The notes under the pieces were generated by a model, which was not told the DNA's origin, ran no database searches, and saw nothing but the letters and a program-made list of their open reading frames with translations. This document shows, in pieces, positions 37,501-51,200 of a stretch of 64,000 bases of DNA. Both the position numbers and the translations under genes were made by a program. This stretch comes from Tubiluchus corallicola. Taxonomy: Eukaryota; Priapulida; Priapulimorpha; Priapulimorphida; Tubiluchidae. Each line of letters begins with the position of its first letter. The stretch's first letter is position 1. The stretch lies in NCBI GenBank assembly GCA_030141605.1, contig JAQGDQ010000004.1:932001-996000 (forward strand), given 5' to 3'.

Positions 37501-40500
37501 ACAGACTTATCCAGTCTATTTATACCTAGAGCTTGGACAGGTAAAGGTTGTTAGTACACATTTGGAATCAGCTGTACATGTAACCACATCTGCCATTATG
37601 TCTTCAGTATTTCCTATAAGACATATTTGATTTGTCATCATAACTATACCTTTTTTATGGAATCCATAAATTAATAATTATGGCTGTTAAAAGTGTTATT
37701 TATTAATAACTATTAAACATCCAATTGCATGCATACGACAAATTGCAATAATGTACAACTGAGAGAAGCATTAACAAAGTTTGATAAATTAGAATTATTT
37801 TATAATTTTACTTGACTGTCTGGAGACAAAATAGCTTCTTATCTTTTCACAGATCGGGTGGAAATTTACAGCATGTATTTAAAGTCATTCACTTGATAAT
37901 TTTGGTCTTTTAGTAATTGAATTGGCATTTGGAATTATATAACCAAAGAACAGAACACAGTCTTCGCTGTAGCTATATCTAACTGATGATCACTGATAAC
38001 AATTAATAGCATAAAGTACAAAAAAACCTTTATTTTCTTACATGAAGCTAAAAAATTTGTCTAGAAATTTTGTATAAACTGCATATTTGCTTTATTGCGC
38101 ACAGAACTTGTATCAGCAGTAACACCGTATAAAACTTGGAAATTTGAACTCCCGCGATTTGGTGCATCCATCTTGAGGGTAGGTCGTTCGAAATGAGTTT
38201 TCACAACATTCTGTAAAGTTTAAAAAAATAATCAAGAGTTTTTGTAGCACACTTTGCTAACTAAGCAAGAACATAAATTACTGTATCTTGTCAATAATAT
38301 TAATAGTATATATATACACACACACACATATATATATAAGCCTTTCAAGCAATAAGCACAATGCTAAATAAATTATACCTTTGTGTGGAAAGTTTTTTTG
38401 GCAAGTACTTTAGAATTGTCTTTTCTTCCCCTTTAATATTGTTATTGATTGCAGAAAAGAAGACATCGGTTTATAGTAGGAAGCGTTGTCGTACTAGAGA
38501 AGATGGCGACTGCGAAGTTGAAGAAGATTTAGATGATAGAAACTACACGGAGTATGTTTAACACAACTAGAACTAAGAAATCAATTATCTTCTTTATCAC
38601 TTATACATATAATTCTTTAATCCTTGATTTGTAGGTGATCAATCTGCCAGGTTTTATTAAAATTCATATAACAGTACTTGATATTTAATTGGTGATGCTT
38701 TTTTTGGACAAACAGGTATTTTCTCTGGTGCTTTTTGTAGAAAAACTTAAAAACTTAATCATTATTCAATATAAATATCAATCTTTTTGACGTGTTGTCA
38801 GTTGTGATGGTAAAAGTCTCTTCAATCCTTCCTTGTCTTGCAGTCTACTCCTAGGCAAACTTTTATTGAAATCCATTCAGCTAGTACCATTCTTGAAATG
38901 TTGCAGAGTCACAAAGACGACCTGACAAGCGAATAATGTATTCATGTATTTACTAACTATAGCTGTTATAATGACATTTAAATAATTTACAGGTTGTAAG
39001 TCAGTCTTTACATTATAACTGTTAAATTTCAACCCCGCCGCTGTTAGAAATTTTATGCAAAAAATTTTGATGCTTTTAGAATAATAGTTTTGTTTGAGCT
39101 CAATGTTTATTTATTAATAACAAGATTAATGTTTTTTCACATTATTATTCCGTTATTTGTGATTTCTTGTAGGGAAGACGTGATGGACATCATTCAATCG
39201 TTCAAAGGTAATTAATGCGATCAGTGTTAATATCAATTGGCTCTGAAAGTTTCACTTAAAACAAATAAGAATGCACTTTCTAAGCATTCACATTATTCAC
39301 TTTTGCTTTTTATCAGCTTTATATGGCAGTGTCACTTTTCTTTGTAAATTTGATTTGACTACGATTTAAGATGATATCCCAATTTTTAATATGCATTTAT
39401 CTTTCAGATGATGTCCAAAAAGCTTTGATTTCTAAAAGGCAAAGAGCGGAAGCATTCACCAATGAGGCTTATGAAGCAAATGTTAGGATTATGAGAAAAA
39501 TGGCTGATGATCAATCAACTGAGCGGTATGCTTGTAATATAGGGGAATTATTATTTGAGATACATACAACTACCACCGAGGTTAATAAATAAATTTTTGG
39601 TGATATTGTGTGTACTAAATGCATATATTTGGGTTTTTGCATGTCTACATTTCCTATATATAATAGTTTTGATTTTCTGTAGCACTAAATCAGAAATACC
39701 CCAATTAACATTCACTTTTATAATTCACAGATGTGCTGAACCATGTCATTTGTTTTAATGATGATGAAATTTTTATAATGCTTAAAAAGAAATAAGAATA
39801 ATAATTAATGACGAGAATACTGCTTGAAAGTCATTTATTAATACTTCTTTACATGTATTAATATAATATTACGTAATATATTTATAACTAAAGTAGTCGC
39901 TATAGGGGAAAATGTAATTATGATATTGCATGTGAACTACAACAGATTCCACTTGATAATAGCTATTATTTAATTCCATTCTTGCAGGAAACAACTTAAC
40001 GTTCAGTTTTTTCATCATGTGGAACGAGTAATTGAACAATGGGAGCAAGATCTGAAGAAAACTATGGAAAATGAAGATAATCTTTGTGTATGAGATTTTA
40101 TTTTTTATTTATATTTATTTTTTTTTTTTGCTATTACCATGCTAGTTTTTCAAATGCCTGGTGCTCCCATATTTCCAATTTTAAGGTTTTTAGGTATAAA
40201 AGAATCTGACCAGTTCTGAGCCTAGGCTGTGCCAATAATGGTAATGTTTCTTACATAAAATTTCAGGGATGTTTGTGTTTGTAAGAATGGAACTGGTTTG
40301 GAATGGAATGGAAATAGATGTTTTTATTGTTATGCTGCATAGTTTGTTATTTGTATCCAAAATAGATTAACCATATTGCAAAAAATTAATGGTTACTTTC
40401 ACAAAAAGCACACCGACAAAATTTGTGAAGATGTTTGTGAAAGCTGTTCTGCTCTTTGAATGTAATCAACTAACATGATGGTGCCCTCAGATTATTAGGT

Positions 40501-43500
40501 AATTTTAATTATAGTAATTATAGTGTTAGTAGCATTATATGTGTCTTTATTTTAGGCTATTATAAAACAACAGCAGAAATTGATGCAGCAAAACAGAGCT
40601 GCAAATTCTCATCGTCTGAAATCGCTTCGCCAGCTTCATGAGACCTATTCAAAGGTAGTCAGCAAGATGATATAATTATTTATTACATGTAAATTATTCA
40701 TAAAGTTAATTTCAAGATTATTGATTAATTATTAGAGCTCAAAGCCACGCCATTTCAACTGAGCTCTAGCAGGTTAATTTCTACAGCTGACCTAGCCGAT
40801 AAGAAACCCAGCTTTAGTCCTGCCAGGCACTCAGTGTTGGGAGTCGAGCTAGCCAACATTTTTGCCGGCCGCGAAGATTTTCGCTCTTGCAATAATCACT
40901 TGACACTGTAAATCACTGATTAAAATATGGCAAACGCAATGCACATTCGCGGTCAAATTGTGCATGTGCTGGCAGAAATACAAAACTTCAGAAATTTTTG
41001 AACGAGAAAGCTGGTCAATTCAAAATTAAATACACAAATAAACATCATTTTGGTGTTCGAGATAAGTCTCGCCAAGAGTTGGATTTAAATTATATTTGCA
41101 ATAAATCCTTTGCTTTTTTATAATAATAAAAAATTTATCTCTAATGCATTATTTGAATTTGTACATCAGCTTTTCTCTTTGTATAAGCAACATGAATTAT
41201 ATAAAAAAAATTCTCCATAATTAAAGGATAACTAACAATTTATCATTTATTCAGCTAAAAAATCGCAACTTTAGCTGACTTAGCTGATTTTGTCTCTAAG
41301 CCAACTCAGCTGAAAAGTTACTCAACCTCAGGCGAGCTAGCTGATTTTCTGTGTGAGCCAGCTAATTTAGTACCTACTGACTCAGTTTCAGCCTCTTAAT
41401 GATGGATAAATACACCCTTATTAAACTTTAAAATCAAATTTATTTCCTTTCGAAAGATGTTTGGTTTGAAAAATTCCATTAATGTAGGTTCATGTGTTTT
41501 ACGTGTTACATATCTTTTTGTATCGATGGACAGTGCAGCTGCCTGAATGGAAAATATTGGTTTTTTTCATTTTGTTTAAAAGAAAGGCCAAACCTTCTGA
41601 GAAGTTAAGGTTATTTCAATATTTGCAAATGTTAGAGGAATTTAGTAATAAAAGTGTGATAACTGCGTGGCGTAATTAGTAAAATCACAATCCCACAACC
41701 CTAAAAGAGCTAAAACTGAGCATTATCCAAGACCACACAATATAGCAACAATAACTACAACAATGCTCATATTTTAATGTACAACTGAAATTTATTGTCT
41801 AGGCAAATTATTTACCATGTTCACAGCATACTGATTCTTTAACAGTGTGCCATAGTTATGCAAAGTTTCTTTGCAAGTAATCGTAGTCAGTGGATGAAAC
41901 TTTGACGCAAAATCAGTATCGTAGTTATTAGAATGATCATGCTATGAATGGTATTGAATGGTCTTTTACGTTTGATTTTGAATGGCCTTGGTTCATAATT
42001 CCAATCGCTATACTCACAAGGTATATCGTAAAAATGAAATTATTCCTGTCGTCACCTGTAAGTCTGAACTTGGAAATGAAAAAAACTATGACAAGTCATG
42101 CTAGGTTTTGTAATGACTGTTAGGTTGAATTCTTTTGCACACATGTTACTTCTCTAAAAACCACAGCCACTGGCATTTCAGGAGTAAGCTTTGTTTGCCT
42201 GTATACTTTTTGACAATGTTTTGTATTAAATGGCCTTAGCTAATTATTGTAAACGATTGTGTCTGTCAACTTTTTGACTTCAGTACAACTACTTGAACTA
42301 TTGGTGAGTAAGGTATACACTCTGTATATCAAGGTTAAATTTTTGGCTAGGACTGTGGTGGGAAAATGATCAAAAATTGGCCGGAGTAGGTGGGCTTTTT
42401 TTTACACAGTAACTGATATTGTGATTTCTTTTTGTACATCCTATTACAGTAATATATATAAAACCGGCACCAACCATGTAGCCAACATTCCAGCTAACAG
42501 TGTACACAACTGCTCAATAAATTTATAATTAACTGATTATTGTCAAAATGTGATTGCATAGGTGCTGAACCACTGTTTTCATTAAAAGTCAAGCACTATA
42601 GTAGTACACTATATAGCATATATTTGGTCTGTAGTAGTACCTGAATCAGAAGCACTAGCAATTTCCTTATGTACATTCTAAATTTTGTAACTCACAAAAT
42701 TAAATGCCTTGACGTTTGATTAATTATTATAATATTAATGCCAAGATTATTATTAATGATAGTTAGTAATTAATTTTCACACTGATAACCTGTAGTATTT
42801 TGGGCTGAAAGTTATTAAAACATTGACTAATTTGTTGCAATCATTTTAGTGTGAGTGATCTAACTATTGTATAATGCTTAGTATATAAGGTATAATAACA
42901 TCTAACAGCTATTTAACAATTTGTGTAAATCTTATGTTCGGCCTTTACTTGAATATTTTGACATTATTTGATGTTAGTGCTTCTGCTATTGAACGTGTCC
43001 AGTAAAAAATTGCTTAATGATATTTTGTAGGAATGTATACATGTATGACAGAAGGATGTTGTTAAGCTGCATATTTCTGTTTTATAAGATTATCAGTGAA
43101 TGGTACTTGTCTTTCTCATGTTAGTGACTTGTTGCCACTGATTGCTTCTGAGAAAACTGAATACAGTTTACGGCATTCTAGTATCTTGAAACTGACAAGG
43201 TGTAATATCATGTGCTTTCAAACAAGCTTTATTCCTTCTTGCATTAAACTCTGGAATCAGTTAAAAGCTAAAATAAAAACTCAGCTTCTCTCTATAGTTT
43301 CAGAAAAGTTCTATACAGTAGTCCAAATGACAACCATATTACTTGACAGGGCCACATTATACTGCTGCTGTAACATATAGATTGCATCTTAATGATAATG
43401 GTTTAAACTATTTTTTATATGAACGTAACTCATGTCCTTCACATTTCTACAGTAACAGTAAATTGTGTATTGCAAACCGTTCTCATTATCTTTTATACTG

Positions 43501-45333
43501 TCCTGCTTATGCCAATCTTAGAAATATTAATAATGCCTTTTTTTGCTTCAGCTTTATTTAGGCTTTATAGTTTGACTTCTGAGGAAAGAACATCTGTACT
43601 TATATGTATCGGATTCCTTGCCAGTATCTATTAATGAAGCTATACCGAATGAAACTAAAAAATTTATTACAAAAAGTAGGAAACCAATTCGATCTTCTAC
43701 CCTTAGACGATTTGTTAAATACCATGGTTTTCCAATGTAATTTCGTTCTAGCGGTTAATTTTTGTCTGTCACATCGTTATGATATATTTGTGATCTTTTT
43801 CCGTGTGTGCCTACTTTAATGTTACCTCAGAAAAAACTTTAAATAATCATCTGTAATGCTTGATGGTCAATTTATTTAACAAAATATGCTTATACAAAAA
43901 AGCAATCTAATATTGGAAAGGCTAAGTATATGTGATGAACTTTGAATTGCCTTGATCACTAGCGAATACGATGGCCTAGCTGTCTAACGTACCTGCTTTG
44001 AAACCAGGAAGTCCCTGATTCAAATCTTGGCTGTACAGTATTGAACTATTCCAGCTTTTTCATATTCCCGTCTTTCAAGTTTGGTTTCAAAATTTAATTA
44101 AATGTGGGTTTGTACCATCATCATTCTACTCTGGTACTTGAAATATTTGCAGATAAGCTCATTTTTGTTCTGTATAGGGTGTAGAAGACTTAGATGAATG
44201 TCATTCTAAACAACATGCCTATTTTAAAGAGGAGCTGAAAAAGGAGCTTGCTGATTTACAGAAAAAGATTCTACAAGACAATGTAAGTACCTTTTGTTAA
44301 CTATTTTTTAATTGTTGGTAAATTTCATAAGAAAATCAAATTTTGAGTAAATGTCAATGGATTTATTTTAATACTGTACAATAAAATGGATTGCACAATT
44401 CACTACCTTTTGCATTTCACTTTCACTTTTTGTAACGCAATTGTTTATGTAGTGCAGTTTAGCATTTTAGTTTTCAGTTTTCAGTCATGGGTTCGATAAT
44501 AGAACAATAAATTATCTGTGAAAGTTTTTTTTATTGGGGTGAATTATATATTGTTTTTTTGTTGTAGTGTGTTCTTTTGTAAAAAAATTTCCAATTACAA
44601 TGTATTATAAACTGTTACTGGTTATCCTGCTATAATTGGTACAGTGGACTCTCGTTACAAGAATCACACGTATAAGAATCAGCTCGATATAAGAATCAAA
44701 ATGGCGTTTTCCGAATTGAATCGGCATTTTCCTAGTGAAAATCCGCTCGTATAAGAATCACCCTTCTTTCGATAGTAGAATCAATTTTGGCGCCGGGAGC
44801 CGGTTGGGAGCCGAAATTGACCGCCTCACCAGAGGAGAAATGAAGCAAAGCAAGCTATCGATATTTTTCAAGCAGTAGACGTAGAGTTTTCTGTTGTCTC
44901 CAGCACAATTTCGGAAAAAAAATTATGTGCATTAAAAAAATTTTAAGGCAATTCTGGCATCATGAAATATTTACCCAACCATGAAATAAAAACATTAGTC
45001 TAGGAATTTTTAGGTCCTTTTTAGGCCAGAAAAACATTATGCTGTTTCATGTCGTTTCTAGCGTAATTTCGGGAAATAAATAATTTTTATGTGCATAAAA
45101 ATTTTTTAAAGCAATTCTGGGTCATGCTCGTTATAAGAATCGCTCGTTATAAGAATCACTTTGCCTTCTCCCGAGGTGATTCTTATAACGAGAGTCCACT
45201 GTACTACCTTTGTTAAAATGTTAATTCAAAAGATGTAGGACATGTATGTGTAAGTGTAGTTCATTTGCAGCAACGACAAGACATAGCTAATGTACGCAAA
45301 AGTCTTTCCTCGGTTTTGCTTGATGGAATGTGA
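34516..45333 (+). CDS. SYCP3: Synaptonemal complex protein 3
   Basis: Eight coding exons join in phase: 34516-34600, 38455-38551, 39173-39207, 39408-39525, 39988-40087, 40556-40654, 44178-44282 and 45271-45333. The product is 233 aa; human SYCP3 has 236. An N-terminal basic, then acidic, region leads to the Cor1/Xlr/Xmr coiled coil: DVQKALISKRQRAEAFTNEA, FFHHVERVIEQWEQDLKK, IIKQQQKLMQQNRAANSHR, LKKELADLQKKILQDN. The C-terminal tail IANVRKSLSSVLLDGM matches the conserved SYCP3 end needed for fibre assembly. SYCP3 forms the lateral (axial) elements that compact meiotic chromosomes, so germline expression is expected. Introns 1 and 6 are large (about 3.9 and 3.5 kb) and carry dead LINEs. The start is the only in-frame ATG in exon 1. 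Confidence 0.94.
35840..36900 (+). pseudogene. Dead CR1/L2-type LINE in SYCP3 intron 1
   Basis: Plus-strand frames with shifts and stops give ARALEYGVVQGSVSGPVL, then SLYAAPLE and HIMYGDA. These are degraded forms of the RT boxes GVPQGSVLGP..F.LY and MYADDTQ. Downstream come FDYCNSLLFGLPE, TRKYDHITPIL, APAYLTDLL, SRTLRS and LDSFKQHLKTHFF, the usual C-terminal end of CR1/L2-like LINEs. The catalytic YADD is mutated (YGDA), so the copy is inactive. It lies in the same orientation as SYCP3. Confidence 0.85.
38306..38338. repeat. TA/CA microsatellite
   Basis: A short compound tatata-cacaca-tatata tract in SYCP3 intron 1. Confidence 0.9.
40735..41400. mobile_element. AGCTGA-rich block, possible non-autonomous element
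   Basis: The edges of this block in SYCP3 intron 6 are rich in agctga / tcagct words. The outer ends (attagagctcaaagc and the complement attaagaggctgaaac) are weakly similar as an inverted pair. The interior is more GC-rich than the intron around it. No coding sequence is seen. Classification is uncertain. Confidence 0.3.
42900..43850 (+). pseudogene. Dead LINE 3' end in SYCP3 intron 6
   Basis: Plus-strand fragments read SYVRPLLEYFDII, then SAIERVQ, SDLLPLIASEKTEYSLRHS, SFIPSCIKLWNQLK and LNYFLYERNSCPS. HYLLYCPAYANLRNI follows, the zinc-knuckle-like tail with its HYLL.CP.Y box, and then FDLLPLDDLLN. This is the thumb and C-terminal region of a LINE RT ORF, with frameshifts and a missing palm. 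It differs from the fragment in intron 1. Confidence 0.75.
43962..44036 (+). ncRNA. tRNA-like relic, probable SINE head
   Basis: A tggcctagctg A-box-like word and a gattcaaatct B-box-like word have tRNA spacing. Between them, cctgc-tttgaaa-ccagg can form an anticodon arm with a seven-base loop. The T-stem pairing is poor, so it is not a functional tRNA. The AT-rich tail suggests a tRNA-derived SINE. Confidence 0.4.
44642..45201. mobile_element. pogo/Tigger-type MITE, 560 bp
   Basis: It is flanked by TA on both sides. The left end CAGTGGACTCTCGTTACAAG and the complement of the right end (CAGTGGACTCTCGTTATAAG) form near-perfect terminal inverted repeats of about 25 bp. The CAGT start and TA target are typical of the pogo/Tigger branch of Tc1-mariner. 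Subterminal cgt(t)ataagaatca words recur at both ends. There is no transposase ORF. An internal stretch (aatttcgg, atgtgcat, aattctgg) occurs twice, near 44890-44955 and 45055-45120. It lies in the last intron of SYCP3. Confidence 0.9.
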
Positions 45334-45417
45334 GTACCAATCTATTAGTATTCTGCACTTCTTAGACTGCTCAGGCCAGGAGACTTGCATACACAGTTCG
45401 GTTTTCACTTTAATTGC

Positions 45418-45845
45418 GTCATTAAGTAATTCCTATGTATTTTACTATAATTCTGATTTGTGTAATTTTATGAAGTTTGCTGTGTATTCATTTACCTTTA
45501 TATTTGAGTTAGCTTTGAGTCTGTCAGTATTAAAAATTATAAAATATTTGCTCTATGTATTTAAAATGCTATCATAATTTTCTTAGAGTTAAAATATGTA
45601 ATAAAAATTTTGTATAAAATTATAAAATTACACCAAGTCATTAAGTAATTCCTGTGCATTTTACTATAATTCTGATTTGTGTAAATTTATGCAGTTTGCT
45701 GTGTATTCATTTACCTTTATATTTGAGTTAGCTTTGAGTCTGTCAGTATTAAAAATTATAAAATATTTGCTCTATGTATTTAAAACGCCATCATAATTTT
45801 TTTAGAGTTAAAATATTTAATAAAAATTTTGTATAAAGTTACACT
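45418..45845. repeat. 219-bp tandem duplication in the SYCP3 3' flank
   Basis: The unit starting attaagtaattcct at 45421 recurs at 45640 with about 95% identity by eye, so it is fairly recent. Each copy contains an AATAAA word, so the possible SYCP3 polyadenylation signal is duplicated too. Confidence 0.95.
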
Positions 45846-45899
45846 GAAAAATGGCCACTTTTTGATATGGTAATTGTAAATAGTAAAATTGCTACATTA

Positions 45900-48200
45900 A
45901 TTTAAGTTGTTGTGAGCTAAGCAGTGTATAGATGCAGAGCGATACCTTTACTTGGTGCCTCCTTATTTCAAAGAAACATTTTCTTTACTTACTATACTAG
46001 TAGCAGTCTTTCAAAAAGATCTTTGGTCGGCATTTTGAACATTTAGCAGAATCGTCTTATTGTTGTTTTAAAATGTGTTTTGTTTCAAATGTTTTCAGTC
46101 AGCTGATAACTTTTGGACCAAAGATGCACAAGAAAGTGTATGTGCGTAAGACCCATTTTAGTAGACAAGATTAGATTTTACTCAATGTTAAGTGCCCTTT
46201 AGATGAATTCAGGCTTCCTATATTTTCTTGAATTTGTTACTGTAAGATGTAGTGTTCCTATATTTTACAAGGCTGGCCCATTGTCACCATAGTGCAGTTT
46301 AACCACCATGACAAGTCGCCTTATCCTAGCTAAGCTTCATCTGATACTAGGGTTATTAAGATGCAAATTGCTTCAACAGGTCAACAGTGAACTAATTTTG
46401 CCTTACATACTTGGCAAGTGCTGTTGATCAAAAAGTAAATGTCAGGTAGATAAAAACAAATATTGATAAATCAAGCAGGTAAAAAATGTCAGTACAGACG
46501 TCTTGTTTATAATGTCTCACATTAAGTTTTACTGTAAAATAAAAATTTTAACACAACACATTATAATACATACCCACTTACAGCTGTACAGAGTTATAAA
46601 TTGAAAACAAAACAACTAAAATATGGAAGTTTGATATATAATAATAATATAATAATAATGAGTAGGGAGATAGTAGACTGTACATTAACACACTTATAAC
46701 ATCCGATATGAGACCATATGGAAGTTTTCTCTAGATTAAAAGACCAAGTGTTACGAAATACATGTGTGAAAACTATAATTTTTCATCTCTATAGCTACTG
46801 TAGTTGAGGCAAAACAACATTAATTTGAAAGCAATATAAGCAAAACTGTAAAATGGATCATACTTTGTAGTACTTGCAAGTATTTGGAGACTGTTTCTCA
46901 GATGTAACTCTTGCAAGACAGTGGTTCTTCACTTCCATTCAAATGCTGTTAAGACATGTAATTATAAAGAATGGCCCAGTATTATTAACAATATGTCTTT
47001 AAACATCAGCATTTCTTAACAAACTCGGTCCGAGCCAAGACACAGCTCTAAAGTTTTGTACCTGCTTCTAGCCCTGGCTGCGATGTGTGAATTTTCGTAT
47101 TCTTATCAAATGAAAATGTGCTGTGCTAGTATTTTAAGCTGCACAAGCCTCTTATTTAAACCCCAAACTTAATAAACAGAAATATACTCTAACTGCAAAA
47201 GAAACAGCGAATTACTTTAAACAAAAAAAGATGCCAACTGATGGCATTGTCCAGAAAAAACAAAAACAAATGTACATCACATAAAACGTAGCCTGGTAAT
47301 CCAATACCATGTCATAATCTAGACTACAGACATTTAGAGAACTAGTACTATTTAATGAAGTCTTCCACACTTGGGGGATTTGCTATGACTAGAAATAACA
47401 GTGTGGGACACAAAACTTCAAGTTCGTCACCTTAACATCAGCACACATTAGTTAAGTAATCACTACATACACTTGTCAAACTGTAATGATCAAATACAAG
47501 TTTGTCATTATCTGACATTCCAGTTAATTTACATAATTTTTAGAAACTTACAAAGTTATTCTACATGTATAACAGAATTTGTACAAACTAATCTACTTGA
47601 ATGGTTAACACCAAACATGACTGGAGTTAACAATAACAGGTCACAATACTGAATACCTTACGTGGTAGTACATAGTAACACCTCGGACTGATCGAATAAT
47701 ATTAGTCCTACAAAATATGTTTCTGAAACTTGCCTTTGAAATAACTGAAGTATTATCTACCTATCTGTATTTGATTTATGAATTCCAAGCAATATTTTTT
47801 TGTAGGAACATGCTTGCAATTTTGAGTTATCGTGGCATTAGAGTAAATGCGAAACATGACCAAAATTAAATTATGGCTATGATTTATTTAACCAGATGAA
47901 AGTTGTTGTTAAAAGTCAAACCAACCTGTCTCTGTTGCTGGCTAATTTTCCGTCAGCCAGGTTTATTTTATTATCTCCTAACCTTCATCACAGATTATGT
48001 TCCTTGATTCAGATATTCCTTATTCACAAAACATGAAAAAACTGTCCAGCCAATTAATGACTCTTGATCCATATCAATTGCTGTTCACATACATTTGGGT
48101 AGGAAGCAAAAAATGACAAATTTTTAACAGCCTGTAAATAATTTGCTACGGCTATGTGTATTTCAATTCTGAATTGCTTGAGACTTCACCAGAGCAATAT
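45900..48200. other. Intergenic space between SYCP3 and the ETO gene
   Basis: The two genes converge here. No exon is recognised. The right part is probably 3' UTR of the ETO-family gene; an AATAAA on the minus strand lies near 47968. Confidence 0.5.
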
Positions 48201-48204
48201 CAAA

Positions 48205-51200
48205 TCAACGAGATGTCTCAGATCCATTAGAACTTCTATTTTCCGCCACCGGGGTTGCAGATCGTGAAGCTGATGACCGTGATGATGTCACTGAATCAGC
48301 AGGGCTTGTTGTGGCTGGACAAGTAGTTGCCGTAGATGTTGCTGTTGATGTCGCTGCTTCTAAATGCTGTCCACATACCTTATGATGATTTTCCCAGTCC
48401 TTGTGTTGGCAAAACGGACCGCAATATCTGGCAGTATTACAACCACTACAAGTCTCACTTGCTTTACGACCACAATTCCAGCAATTCTATAACAACACAT
48501 GAAATGACATAAATAGTTGTAAATTTTTTTATTTATGGAGACAGTTAAATTCTATACATATGCTAAAGTTAGTGGAACAAATGTATGGCATGGCTGAAAT
48601 GAATTTAAGACTTGACTAAGTGTGAAAAAAGTTTTTTTAAACATGTTGAAAATAAAATTATAAAATAATAAACACAACAACATATGACAAAATTTTGATT
48701 ACTGCAAAGTATAAGCCACATGTGGAATTAACTAACTGCTACCCCGATTTAATAATTAATATTTAAAATTAATTCAATGGTAAACACACGTCGAGTTGTA
48801 AGTGTACTGTATGGTTAAATTGTGTTGCAAAACAGATGTATGAAACCTATTAGTACTTGTGATGAGTTGAGACGACATCAATAGATAGGAATTACTTACA
48901 CGCACCTCACTCGTATCCTCCTGATGATTAATTGCAGAGAGAGCATCTTCTGCTGCCTCGCGACGTGCCTGTTCTATTGCACGTTCCATTTTTGCTCGTT
49001 CCTTGCCAATCACGTCATTTGCATTCTGTTCGGCAGCCTGAACAGCTTTTTGAAGCTCGGCAACTGCCTGCCTTTTCACCTCATTTATAGCCTCCTCTGA
49101 AAAAAATCATTTCAAATACTATGAAGTTGCAAAATCATTTGTACACCTCTCAACTGGAAAACATGTAGCTGAATGATTTTGTAAAAAATTCAAATATCAC
49201 AATACTGTAATTTACCTGCTCTCTTTTTTACATCAATTTCTGCACCCTCTGCCCTTCTACGTGCCCACAGAGTCAGTTCTTCCCGATCTTGAATAGCTCT
49301 GTGTTGCAGTACTGCAAGTGTTCGTTTTGTCCGCTCCACCATGTCAATAATGCAATTTAACATCTGAAAAAATGAATGTGTACAATATTTTTCTTCTTAC
49401 TTAGTATTACAAATTATACACTTTGTCTCGTTTTTATAGACTGATTGTATGGAACATTACACTTCATATTATTGAGCTGCTTTACACAAAAAAACATACT
49501 CTAAACTTACTGAATCTACTTGTCTCCAGTCATCTTCTACTCTTAACTCTCTATCAGGATATAATCTATTTTCTCGTTCCCTCTGCTCCCGCGATAAATT
49601 AATGTCCTCCAGTCGAAGCGGTCCGGATAAATGCTGAGGGACACCACCAGGTGAGACACGGGGAAGACTCGGACTAATTGGATGCAATCTTTTTGCTGGG
49701 TGCATGTGTTCATTGTTATAGTTATTAACAGTAACACCATTCTCTTTCGTCCTAGAAAACAATTTTTATAAAATCAGCCATAAATAAAAAAATAGATTTG
49801 TATAAACTGTTACTATTGTTTGAAGGTAGAAATATCTTGATACATACTAAAAGGAGAACATAAGTACATAAAAGAACAAGAATACAGTACATTATAACTG
49901 TATTGTTACTGCTGATATGTAAAGATGTGCTTGCTTTGTGATACATTTTACTATTGTAGTTATGTAGCAGTTGCCTAAGGGAAATACATAAGAGCATTTT
50001 AAAAACATAAACATCTATAAGTAAAAAGAAAAACTTTCATAGCAACTTTAATTTTGCGAACTAGCCCTATTTTACTTCTAAATTACAGATTAAATACCTC
50101 TCTGGAGAAGCTTTTCGCTTTCCATTTTCATTCAGTTCTGGAGAGATGAGGTCTCCTGATTCATGTTGTGGAGAACCACGAGTTGCTAGCAACACATGCT
50201 CATTTTGACTGAGGTACTGTGCAGGTGTTTGCTTTGCCATTCGTGCACAATGCAACAATTCTCTCTGCAGCAACGGCAGATTAGCCTGAAAGAAAAGCAC
50301 CCTGTCTTATGCCACTGATCCTGGCAACAGAAATCAAAATAATAGTGTTCCATATAAATTACACATAGACAGGAAATATCCCAAGCATCCTGGTTAAACA
50401 AAACCCCTGAAATCACAAGTGAACAGCTTTACCAACTTTACCACAAGAAAGGCAGCAAGTCTGTGCTAAAAACAACATAAACAGCCTAGCACAAACTGCA
50501 CACTGAGGGCAAATAACCTGCCAAGGACAGGCATTTTATTGTTAGTTGCATTAGTTTAGCAGTCACTACAGTAAGCACTAGACTGTGCTGCCCCTGTGAC
50601 AAACTTTTATTAAGAATACCGGACATGTAGGCTAACGTAAAGCTGTGTTCACACAGTGTAAATTTTAGAAGTTAGTTAAGCTGTGCTACCTGGACTTAAT
50701 GAAATTGACCCCAGGCAACTTGGCATCATGTAAAAGTCAGATATTTGCTGACTGCAACTTGCCAGCAAATACCTAACTGATCCAACTAATCAATAATTAC
50801 CTTTAAAAATGGTATAACAAACGGTCTTAGAGGAAAATTAGTAGCTTCCTGAAGTTTTGAGTGAAAGTCTTCAATCGAGATTGTGGAATTCTGTAAAAAA
50901 ACGTGTAGTTATTTTATTATAAACCAATAAGAATTGATTGTATTTTAGTTTGCATAGAAAAATAACTAATGATGCTGTTAAATGCTTCATTATCATTATT
51001 TTGCTAGTTATCCTAAATGACACTAATGATACTGCTGACTAATAACGTACTTCTGATGTACCCATTGATGTAAGCTGTAAGCTTGCAAGTTTGATATTGA
51101 AGCTCTATGGGCAATTAAGATTAAACTTTACCGAGTGCTTTGTAAACAGCAATAATGTAACAGCGATATTTGATTATTTTGCCATTAAGGCTATTGGCAT

